Source of the DNA: a bacterium
GTDB taxonomy: Bacteria > RBG-13-66-14
Assembly: GCA_026398675.1 (NCBI GenBank)
Contig: JAPLSK010000382.1
Location: forward strand, 1 to 5,125
DNA: 5,125 bases
Direction of reading: 5' to 3'
The notes beneath the pieces were generated by a model. The model made no database searches and was not told the DNA's origin. It saw nothing but the letters and a program-made list of their open reading frames with translations. The translations under genes and the position numbers were made by a program. This document shows, one piece after another, positions 1-5,125 of this stretch; position 1 is the first letter of the stretch; each line of letters begins with the position of its first letter.

Positions 1-12
1 CTCTGCGGGCAC
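1..12 (-). CDS. Possible 5' end of a leftward gene, cut by the window edge
   Basis: On the minus strand a purine-rich AAGGGAG (23-17) stands four bases before a GTG codon (12-10), followed by three more sense codons (Pro, Ala, Glu) to the window edge. A good promoter lies just upstream at 75-46 and would give a leader of about 27 bases. Only four codons are visible, so nothing can be said about the product. An upstream ATG (47-45) in another frame overlaps the -10 box and has no ribosome binding site, so it is a worse candidate. This is a weak, context-based call. Confidence 0.3.
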
Positions 13-45
13 GGCGCTCCCTTGGATGCGGGTACGAGCCCAGGC

Positions 46-75
46 ATTGTACCGGCGGCCGGCGGGGGGTGTCAA
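46..75 (-). promoter_or_regulatory. Leftward sigma-70-like promoter
   Basis: Read on the minus strand, a perfect -35 hexamer TTGACA (75-70) is followed after an 18-base spacer by TACAAT (51-46), which is 5 of 6 to the -10 consensus. Transcription would start near position 39 and run out of the window to the left. This is seen directly in the sequence. That it drives a gene is inference, supported by a plausible ribosome binding site and start codon downstream at 23-10. It lies back to back with the rightward hydrolase gene, so this would be a divergent intergenic region. Confidence 0.55.
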
Positions 76-133
76 GCGGGGCGGTTTTCGGTGAAATGTT
101 GTACCCGGCGGCCGACTTTGCTACCATCACCGC

Positions 134-140
134 GGAGGAG
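134..140 (+). promoter_or_regulatory. Ribosome binding site of the MBL-fold hydrolase gene
   Basis: GGAGGAG lies five bases before the ATG at 146. It is a near-ideal anti-16S match at good spacing and fixes the start of the hydrolase. It also shows that this organism uses Shine-Dalgarno initiation, which makes the lack of such a site before the GTG of the zinc-ribbon gene notable. Confidence 0.85.
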
Positions 141-145
141 ACGAG

Positions 146-766
146 ATGTACGAGCCGCTGGTCGTGGTCGTCGGTGTGCTGGAGATGAACTGCTACGTGT
201 GGCCCGTGGGCGACGGGGGGGCCCTGGTGGTGGACCCCGGAGCCGAGGCGGACCGCATCGAGGCCGTGATGAGGGAGAAAGACCTGACCCCCGTAGCCAT
301 AGCCCTGACCCACGGCCACCCCGACCATTTAGGCGGCGCCGGGGAGATGGCCAGGCGCCACGACATCCCCTGCTACCTCCACCCCGACGACCTGATATGC
401 GTGGCGGCGCTGAAGGAGGAGTGGCTCGAAATCTGCGGCCCCCGGCCCAACGAGTGGCCCCGCTTCACCCCGTATCCGGCCCTCTTGACCTTCCCCGCCG
501 TCCAGCTCGAGGTGCTCCACCTGCCGGGTCACTCGCCGGGCGGTGTGGTGCTCTACGACGCCAAGCGCGGCATCGCTGCGGTGGGCGACTCCATTTTCGC
601 CGGCAGCGTGGGGCGCACCGACCTCCCCGGTGGCGACCCCGACGCGCTCTTCCGCAATATCGAGCAGGTCGTCATGTCCCTGCCCGACTCGACGCGCCTA
701 TTGCCCGGCCATGGCCCCGCGACCACCGTGGGCGAGGAGAAGCGGTCCAACCCCTTCCTGGTTTGA
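146..766 (+). CDS. MBL-fold metallohydrolase, glyoxalase II-like
   Basis: This 206-residue protein is a complete metallo-beta-lactamase-fold hydrolase. The HxHxDH motif (His56, His58, Asp60, His61), His129 in PGHSPGG, Asp148 in GDSIFAG and His189 in PGHGP supply all seven ligands of a two-metal centre. The stretch GSVGRTDLPGGD and the C-terminal TVGEEKRSNPFL are typical of the short glyoxalase II-like (hydroxyacylglutathione hydrolase or YcbL type) subgroup. Such enzymes hydrolyse thioesters or related substrates in the cytoplasm, and no signal peptide is seen here. It is shorter than classical glyoxalase II, which carries an extra helical substrate-binding domain of roughly 50 residues, so glutathione thioester specificity is not established. 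The start is fixed by GGAGGAG at 134-140. The stop overlaps the TTG start of the next gene, so the two are probably co-translated. The fold and active site are certain; the substrate is unknown. Confidence 0.93.
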   Translation: MYEPLVVVVGVLEMNCYVWPVGDGGALVVDPGAEADRIEAVMREKDLTPVAIALTHGHPDHLGGAGEMARRHDIPCYLHPDDLICVAALKEEWLEICGPRPNEWPRFTPYPALLTFPAVQLEVLHLPGHSPGGVVLYDAKRGIAAVGDSIFAGSVGRTDLPGGDPDALFRNIEQVVMSLPDSTRLLPGHGPATTVGEEKRSNPFLV

Positions 767-1581
767 AAAAAATACTCCCCCTCGCGGGGGTTTTAATCCT
801 CTTCGGCTGCGCCGCCGAGCCACAGCCTCCGCCGGGTTGCGCTTTCGCGAAGGCGCTGCCCTCGGAGGATTTTCACGCCCTCGCCCTGCGTACTCTGGGC
901 GATCCGGAGCGTGGCCCCGAGCTGGCCGCGCTCAATCGGACGGACGAGTGGGCGAGGCCCGCCGAAATCGAAGGGCTGGTCGTGCCCGCCGGCGCGGATA
1001 ACGACCAGCCGCCGCTCTACGACGCGCTGGAGGAGAGTGACGGGGAGGGGGCGTGGCTGGCGGCGTCCCGGCTCGTCGTCCGGGACGACCTCGTCGGGGC
1101 GACGGCGCTTTTGGAATCGGTCCTCGGGGAAGACCCTTATCAGGCGCGGCTGCGCTATCTGCTGGGGCTGCTGCGCTTCCGTCAGGGGGAGGCCTGGCGC
1201 GCCGAAGTCCAGTTCCGGGCGGCCGCGTATCTGGCCCCCGCCGACAGCCGACCGCACCTGGCGCTGGGGCTCCTCCTCTGCGCCCAGGACCGGGGGGATG
1301 AGGCCCGGCGGGAGCTTTCGACGGCGCTGGCCCTGGACCCGACGGACGACCGCGCCTGGGCGGCGGCGGCCCTCCTGGACGAGGCGCAGGGCGATTCAAA
1401 AGATGCGGCGTTCGAGTTGGGCGAGTTTCTCCGTCTTGGTCCCGGCTTCGGCCCCGAGCGGGAGGTTTTTGGGGACATGCAGGGGCTTATCGAAGGTGGG
1501 CATGACCCGCTGGACCCCGCCTGGCGGTCGGGGCGCCTGCCCGTTCCCGATTCCCGCGATCCGGTCCTCGACCCACCGTAG
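763..1581 (+). CDS. Lipoprotein with LysM-like segment and TPR repeats
   Basis: The most sensible start is TTG at 763-765, sharing four bases with the hydrolase stop (TTGA). It gives 272 residues beginning with two lysines, a hydrophobic core and the lipobox LFGC, with Cys16 as the predicted lipidation site. This points to an envelope lipoprotein. Residues about 36-76 (ALALRTLGDPERGPELAALN, then a Pro/Val-rich end) resemble a LysM module lacking its first strand, as seen in LysM-like segments with a GD..R.PEL..LN pattern. Three 34-residue TPR units follow in exact register at 126-159, 160-193 and 194-227, and a partial unit at about 94-125 may precede them. The C-terminal 45 residues are Pro/Asp-rich. 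TPR lipoproteins usually scaffold envelope complexes; the partner is unknown here. No Shine-Dalgarno site lies at the right distance, so translation probably depends on the upstream gene. An in-frame open stretch upstream of 763 is a shadow of the hydrolase. Confidence 0.85.
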   Translation: MKKILPLAGVLILFGCAAEPQPPPGCAFAKALPSEDFHALALRTLGDPERGPELAALNRTDEWARPAEIEGLVVPAGADNDQPPLYDALEESDGEGAWLAASRLVVRDDLVGATALLESVLGEDPYQARLRYLLGLLRFRQGEAWRAEVQFRAAAYLAPADSRPHLALGLLLCAQDRGDEARRELSTALALDPTDDRAWAAAALLDEAQGDSKDAAFELGEFLRLGPGFGPEREVFGDMQGLIEGGHDPLDPAWRSGRLPVPDSRDPVLDPP

Positions 1582-1623
1582 GAATGGCGATCGAGGGGCC
1601 GCGGCCAAATAACCGTAATATAG

Positions 1624-1650
1624 GGCGGGGGCTTTAGTCCCCGCCGTTTT
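1624..1650 (+). terminator. Intrinsic terminator of the hydrolase-lipoprotein operon
   Basis: GGCGGGGGC (1624-1632) pairs with GTCCCCGCC (1637-1645) around a TTTA loop, giving nine base pairs including one G-U, followed by GTTTT. It stands about 43 bases after the lipoprotein stop. The T-tract is short but the stem is very stable. Confidence 0.8.
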
Positions 1651-1679
1651 CACGCTCAAGCCTCGCCCCTCACCCTAGC

Positions 1680-1705
1680 CCTCCCCCCAGAGGGGGGAGG
1701 GGACA
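1680..1705. repeat. GC-rich palindromic repeat, copy 1
   Basis: A hairpin with arms CCCTCCCCCC (1679-1688) and GGGGGGAGGG (1692-1701) around an AGA loop, ending in GGACA. It matches copy 2 at 25 of 26 positions, 56 bases downstream. The left flank CACCCTAGCC resembles the 'CACCCTAGCCCTC' type of interspersed intergenic palindrome I recall from many GC-rich bacterial genomes. That family link is from memory and not verified. Confidence 0.7.
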
Positions 1706-1735
1706 GCTTCGCCCCCTCCCCAACCCGTAGGCGAG

Positions 1736-1761
1736 CCTCCCCCCATAGGGGGGAGGGGACA
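1736..1761. repeat. GC-rich palindromic repeat, copy 2
   Basis: Arms CCTCCCCCC (1736-1744) and GGGGGGAGG (1748-1756) enclose an ATA loop and are followed by GGACA. The only difference from copy 1 is the central loop base (T instead of G). The sequence between the copies holds a further C-rich arm (CCCCTCCCC, 1713-1721) that could pair with the G-rich arm of either copy, so several exclusive folds are possible. Confidence 0.7.
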
Positions 1762-1794
1762 CGCGGCAGCCAGCACTCTCACCACTGCCTGCGC

Positions 1795-1820
1795 AAAAAA
1801 ACGGTCCCCCGGGGGACCGT
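1795..1820 (-). terminator. Intrinsic terminator of the zinc-ribbon gene
   Basis: A perfect 20-base palindrome (1801-1820, ACGGTCCCCC and its complement) is followed on the minus strand by a run of seven T (1801-1795). It begins 18 bases beyond the stop codon of the leftward gene. The plus-strand side lacks a T-run, so it acts mainly leftward. Confidence 0.88.
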
Positions 1821-1837
1821 CGTCGTTCGATCGGGCT

Positions 1838-2545
1838 CTACAGGGCCTCGATGACGGACCCGCAGATGGGGCAACGGGTCTTCTTCCCCTTCAGCCGGGT
1901 GATGTTGCCGCAGTTCACGCAGAGGGTGTATCCGGGCGGCAATTCGTCGGGCTGACTGACCTGGAGTTGCCGGTTGCGCTCGCGGATGGCCTCGGTGTTG
2001 TCGGAGAGCTTCCTCTTCTGATCCCGGTCCTGCTGTCGTTTGGCCGTCGCCTCCGCTTCCGTGAATTCGACATCGCCCACCGTCTGGACCTCGGCCTCGA
2101 CCGTGGCCTCGACGGGCTCACCGTCGGTTTTTGACTCCCTCATGCGCCGGGCCATTATCTCGCTGACCGCCCGACGGTGCTGCTCCTCGTCCATCACCGG
2201 CGCCTGCTCGGTCGCCCTGTCCGCCGCGGAGATTCTCTCCCCGGTGTCGAGACTGTAGCGGTACGGCCGGTTGGAGCTCGTCGAGGAGGGGGTGGAGCCG
2301 GCGGGCTGGGAGCTCGAGGATGAACCGCCGCCCTGCGCCGCTCCCTTGGCGTTTTTCACCGCCCGCCCGATGATGGGGATGACGACGAAGATGAGGATGA
2401 TCGGGATGAGGAAACCGGGGAGGAAGTCTCCCTCCCCGCCGGAGGCGAGGAAGGACACCACGCCGCCGACCGCGACGAGCACGAGGACGGCTGTGATGAT
2501 GCCGGCGTTGCAGCCGGTTTTCTGGTTGTTGGGGGTCAGGGTCAC
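1838..2545 (-). CDS. Membrane protein with C-terminal zinc ribbon, unknown function
   Basis: This is a 235-residue protein starting at GTG (2545-2543). Two hydrophobic segments lie near the N-terminus, at about residues 14-34 and 41-60, separated by a short acidic loop (GGEGD). Basic residues follow the second segment (Arg61, Lys64, Lys67), so by the positive-inside rule both ends should be cytoplasmic. A Gly/Ser/Pro-rich linker spans about 72-92. A highly charged, probably helical region spans about 115-200. The C-terminus carries a zinc ribbon, CVNCGN then RCPICG, with Cys209, Cys212, Cys225 and Cys228. The zinc ribbon suggests binding to protein or nucleic acid, but I do not recognise a named family. 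It appears to be a single-gene unit with its own promoter (2575-2603) and terminator. No Shine-Dalgarno site precedes the GTG, and there is no better start before the first membrane segment. The gene is very likely real; its function is open. Confidence 0.85.
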   Translation of the reverse strand: MTLTPNNQKTGCNAGIITAVLVLVAVGGVVSFLASGGEGDFLPGFLIPIILIFVVIPIIGRAVKNAKGAAQGGGSSSSSQPAGSTPSSTSSNRPYRYSLDTGERISAADRATEQAPVMDEEQHRRAVSEIMARRMRESKTDGEPVEATVEAEVQTVGDVEFTEAEATAKRQQDRDQKRKLSDNTEAIRERNRQLQVSQPDELPPGYTLCVNCGNITRLKGKKTRCPICGSVIEAL

Positions 2546-2574
2546 GGTTGAACGGTTGGAAGGTGTTCAGGTGG

Positions 2575-2603
2575 ATTATAGGCCGCCCGCGGAGCCTTGG
2601 CAA
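2575..2603 (-). promoter_or_regulatory. Sigma-70-like promoter of the zinc-ribbon gene
   Basis: On the minus strand TTGCCA (2603-2598; 5 of 6 to the -35 consensus) is separated by exactly 17 bases from a perfect TATAAT (2580-2575). The start of transcription would be near 2568, giving a leader of about 23 bases before the GTG. The promoter begins eight bases beyond the T-tract of the peptidase terminator, so the two genes are insulated from each other. Confidence 0.8.
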
Positions 2604-2610
2604 GCCCCCC

Positions 2611-2638
2611 AAAAAGAGGAGCCCCGCGGGGCCCCTCT
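2611..2638 (-). terminator. Intrinsic terminator of the C25 peptidase gene
   Basis: Arms GAGGAGCCCC (2616-2625) and GGGGCCCCTC (2628-2637) pair with a single A-C mismatch, extended by an A-T pair (2615/2638). The tip bases form a small CGCG loop. On the minus strand the hairpin is followed by five T (2615-2611). It lies about 22 bases beyond the TAA of the peptidase gene. Confidence 0.82.
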
Positions 2639-2659
2639 ATCACGAACGGATGCCGTCTT

Positions 2660-5125
2660 TTACCGGGCGACGACCAGCCGGGTGGTCAAGGTTCCGTCGG
2701 CGGTGACCAGCCGGGCGATGTAAACCCCGGCCGGGGTGTCGGCCGCGTCCCAGGTGACCGTATGGCGTCCGGCGGTCAGCTCGCCCGACGCGGCGGTGGT
2801 CACCCGGCGGCCGGCGATGTCGTAAACCGCCAGCTCGATCGCGCCGGTCTCCCGCAGGGCGACGTCGAAGCAGACGACGGTCGAGGCCGGGTTGGGATAG
2901 GCCGCGGAGAGTGTCGTCCGAATAATCTCCCCGAGGGCGGAGACGTTCACCGGACCGTAACGCACCGCGCTGCCGTCGCCGGCGACCAGCTCGAGGTAGT
3001 AGTCGTTCGCGCCGCGGGCTTCGCGGTCCAGGTAGCGGCCGCGCGTATCCGGAACGAGGGCGCTCGAGTTGAGCCGGTCGGAGTCACGGTAGAGGTTGAC
3101 GCCGACCAGACCGCCGGTGTCCTCCAGGCTCCAGGCCAGGAGCACGCCGTCCTCCCCGGCCGTGCCGGTGAACTCGGCCACGTCGGTGCTCACGTCGTCG
3201 TCCACCGTCGTGGTGCCCTCGAAGGGCCACCCGTTCTGGGCGGTGACGGTGACGTGCATCTCGCCGGGTTCGGAGGGGTCGGGGTAGAGGATGACCTGGC
3301 CGCCGGGACCGGTCCTGTCGGCCACGTGGCAGTCGTCCTCCTTGTAGAGGCAGACGAGGGCGCCCTCCACCGGCGAGCCGCCCACGGTGACGTTCACGGT
3401 GAATCCGCCGTGGCTCCAGTGGTCGGGGTACTGCACGGCAAGGTTCGCCATCTCATCGGTCCAGCCCACGGTCTCGCTGGGCCCCAGGACGGTGTTTTCG
3501 TAGATGCACCAGCGGTAGTATACGTTGCCCCCCCTGGCGGACGGGACGAAGTAGTTCTTCATGTCGGCCAGGGCGTAGCCGAAGTTGGTCTTGCCCTCGT
3601 TGAACATGGAGCAGAAGAACTGCTGGTCAACCAGGTCGCTGGGGCCGAAGCCGGGGTTACCGGGCGAGTACCAGCCGTAGCGCGAGTTCATGATGGTGGC
3701 GACCATCCCGCCCGCCGGGGCGAGGACCAGTTGTTCGGCGAAGCACTGGTAGCGGTCGAAGCCGCCGCACATGCAGCCGATGGAGTTCATCCAGCCGAGC
3801 TGGTCGCCGTTGGTCAGGGCGTAGGCGTCCGCGACCGACATGTAGTCGGGGCCGGTGCCGATGATGGTGTAGTTGGCGTGGGCGCAGTGGTTGACGACGG
3901 CGCAGTTGCCGGCGTTAATCTGGGCGATGACCGCGGCGCGGCTGAGGTTGTCGTAATCCTCATAGAGCTTGGTGACCGGGTCGAACTGGGACGGCAGGTA
4001 GAGATCGTCCACGCGGTTCTTGGCGAGGCCGCCCGAGGTGCCGGAGTCCAGGTAGGCCCCCAGGAAGAGGGCGTCGGTGGTGTGACCCGCCGGAATCTCT
4101 TTCTCGTAGGTCAGGGTCTTGGAAACCACGGTGTCCACGAAGTCCGGCGTCATCACGGGGTACCGGGAGACGTAGACGTCGGGAAACATGTCGGGGTTGT
4201 CGTCGGGCCACTCACCCCAGTATCCGTCCCCATCCTCGTTCCACGTTCCGTCCAGGTCCGAGAAGTAGAGATCGCAGGGGATGTGCTGGTCGTCATCGGA
4301 GCAGCCTCCGATGACAACGTACCCCCGGCGCTCTTGGTCGAAGCTGCAGTCCCCGCCAAGGACCACCCACTGGGTGGACCAGTTTTCGTAGGCGTCTATG
4401 ATGAAGTTCCGGATGCGCTCCGCGTTGTCGCTGCCGGAGTAGTTGTCGAAGATGTACTCCGTGGTGACGATGGCCGTGGTGTAGCCCTTGAGGAGCTTCC
4501 AGTCCCTCAGGGGCGAGAAGCTTTCGACGAAGGCCTCCGGGGTTATCAGGACCCATTCGGCGGTGTCGCCGAAGTCGGGTGAGTTCATGCCGGGCTCGGG
4601 ATGGGGCGTCCCGGTGAAGGTCGGCTCTACCACCGGAATGGACACGTAGACGTCCCCTGGATTGAGGACCATGCTCCGGATATTTTCCAGGCCGAACTCC
4701 GCCACCTGCCGCGTCACCCGGTTGGGGACGCGCACCTCGTAGGACAGCGGTTCGGTCGTTATCTCGAACTCGATGCGGGTGATGACCGAGAGGGCGCCCG
4801 AGGCCGGCTCGTAGATGAAGGGGCTGAACTGGACCGCGGCCACGCCGTAGCCCGAGATGTTGCCGCCCCCGGCGGCCGTCAGGGGGACGGCGGGGTACGG
4901 GTCGGAGGAGGAGTAGATGCCGTCGTCGAAGACCGCCCGGAACTCGGCGGGTTGGCTTACCGGCCGCGGGGTGTTGGCCGGCAGGACTACGTAAAATCCC
5001 GGCAGCTTCTGCACCGTGAGGTCGGTAACGGTGACCTCGGTGGCGCCCAGGCCCGCCGGAACGCTGATGAAGAGGGGCACGGTGGGCAGCATCGGAACGC
5101 CCTCGTCGGTCGGATAAATTCCCTC
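2660..5125 (-). CDS. Gingipain-like C25 peptidase with T9SS sorting tail (5' partial)
   Basis: 821 codons are visible. The frame is open to the right edge, so the signal peptide and start of the prodomain are missing. Positions below count from the internal Met at 5092-5090. Residues 1-140 resemble the gingipain propeptide. Residues about 178-545 form the C25 cysteine peptidase domain: ITPEAF and PLRDW, VVLGGD, an Asp-rich LDGTWNEDGDGYWGE (280-294, possible calcium site), PDVYVSRYPV, predicted catalytic His405 in NHCAHAN, and Cys440 in SIGCMCGGFD, followed by CFAEQL as in RgpB. About 545-637 is an Ig-like domain, and about 640-718 is fibronectin III-like. Residues 727-810 (YPNPAS, VYDIAGRRV, GVYIARLV) form a type IX sorting or FlgD-like C-terminal domain. 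The enzyme is therefore likely exported, activated by propeptide removal and surface-attached or released. Oddities are Ala-His-Ala at the catalytic His, a second Cys at 442, and LGPSE where the family usually has a GDP motif. Substrate preference cannot be read from this. Confidence 0.92.
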   Translation of the reverse strand, partial: EGIYPTDEGVPMLPTVPLFISVPAGLGATEVTVTDLTVQKLPGFYVVLPANTPRPVSQPAEFRAVFDDGIYSSSDPYPAVPLTAAGGGNISGYGVAAVQFSPFIYEPASGALSVITRIEFEITTEPLSYEVRVPNRVTRQVAEFGLENIRSMVLNPGDVYVSIPVVEPTFTGTPHPEPGMNSPDFGDTAEWVLITPEAFVESFSPLRDWKLLKGYTTAIVTTEYIFDNYSGSDNAERIRNFIIDAYENWSTQWVVLGGDCSFDQERRGYVVIGGCSDDDQHIPCDLYFSDLDGTWNEDGDGYWGEWPDDNPDMFPDVYVSRYPVMTPDFVDTVVSKTLTYEKEIPAGHTTDALFLGAYLDSGTSGGLAKNRVDDLYLPSQFDPVTKLYEDYDNLSRAAVIAQINAGNCAVVNHCAHANYTIIGTGPDYMSVADAYALTNGDQLGWMNSIGCMCGGFDRYQCFAEQLVLAPAGGMVATIMNSRYGWYSPGNPGFGPSDLVDQQFFCSMFNEGKTNFGYALADMKNYFVPSARGGNVYYRWCIYENTVLGPSETVGWTDEMANLAVQYPDHWSHGGFTVNVTVGGSPVEGALVCLYKEDDCHVADRTGPGGQVILYPDPSEPGEMHVTVTAQNGWPFEGTTTVDDDVSTDVAEFTGTAGEDGVLLAWSLEDTGGLVGVNLYRDSDRLNSSALVPDTRGRYLDREARGANDYYLELVAGDGSAVRYGPVNVSALGEIIRTTLSAAYPNPASTVVCFDVALRETGAIELAVYDIAGRRVTTAASGELTAGRHTVTWDAADTPAGVYIARLVTADGTLTTRLVVAR

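Noticed and set aside
69..97. Possible rightward promoter GTGTCA-N17-TGAAAT for the hydrolase gene
   Set aside because: Each box is only 4 of 6 to consensus and it overlaps the much better leftward TTGACA. The real promoter of the hydrolase operon is not clearly visible.
22..762. N-terminal extension of the lipoprotein frame back to position 22
   Set aside because: The translated part is Arg/Pro/Gly-rich with no domain and lies out of frame over the well-supported hydrolase. The lipoprotein signal starts exactly at the TTG at 763.
932..1399. Minus-strand and alternate-frame open frames across the lipoprotein gene
   Set aside because: They are Pro/Arg/Gly-rich compositional shadows. The TPR register in the chosen frame is exact, and the alternatives have no start signals.
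1683..1758. G-quadruplex formation by the G-runs in the repeat pair
   Set aside because: The G-runs of one strand are spread over two copies with a loop of about 45 bases, and each run has a perfect C-rich partner next to it. Hairpins are the simpler reading.
1680..1761. The paired palindromes as a short CRISPR array
   Set aside because: There are only two copies with a single 30-base intervening sequence that is itself related C-rich sequence. There is no cas gene, and the long GC-rich hairpin reading fits an interspersed palindrome better.
2597..4582. Long plus-strand open frame (661 codons) opposite the peptidase gene
   Set aside because: It is a Val/Gly/Ala-rich antisense shadow of the peptidase reading frame in GC-rich DNA. 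It has no domain, no ribosome binding site and starts inside the terminator/promoter region.

Overview
The window is GC-rich throughout and densely coded, with sigma-70-like promoters, clear intrinsic terminators and, for one gene, a strong Shine-Dalgarno site, so it is bacterial. The large leftward gene encodes a gingipain-like (C25) cysteine peptidase ending in what looks like a type IX secretion (T9SS) sorting tail. T9SS cargo belongs to the Bacteroidetes/FCB side of the tree. Together with the high GC, this suggests one of the uncultivated high-GC lineages near the FCB group rather than a classical Bacteroidetes genome. That placement is inference; the window contains no phylogenetic marker gene.

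Layout from left to right. Positions 1-145 hold a good leftward promoter (TTGACA-N18-TACAAT) and what may be the first four codons of a gene running off the left edge. They also hold the ribosome binding site of the first rightward gene. Positions 146-1581 are a two-gene rightward operon: a glyoxalase II-like metallo-beta-lactamase-fold hydrolase with all seven metal ligands, then a lipoprotein with a LysM-like segment and at least three TPR units. The lipoprotein starts at a TTG that overlaps the hydrolase stop codon in a TTGA junction. A strong intrinsic terminator follows at about 1624-1650. The convergent intergenic space then carries two copies of a GC-rich palindromic repeat (1680-1705 and 1736-1761).

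Positions 1838-2545 (leftward) encode a small membrane protein with two N-terminal membrane segments, a charged middle and a C-terminal four-cysteine zinc ribbon. It has its own terminator (1795-1820) and its own near-consensus promoter (2575-2603). Positions 2660-5125 (leftward) encode the C25 peptidase. Its reading frame is open to the right edge, so its N-terminus lies outside the window. Its terminator (2611-2638) sits just upstream of the zinc-ribbon gene promoter.

The units appear to be transcribed separately: the hydrolase-lipoprotein pair, the zinc-ribbon protein and the peptidase. Nothing in the sequence ties them into one pathway. The peptidase is likely an exported, cell-surface or secreted enzyme, the lipoprotein is envelope-anchored, the zinc-ribbon protein is in the inner membrane and the hydrolase is cytoplasmic. 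I see no mobile element, CRISPR array, tRNA, rRNA or defence system. The most distinctive items are the C25 peptidase with its atypical catalytic motifs, the LysM-like/TPR lipoprotein coupled to the hydrolase, and the paired palindromic repeat.
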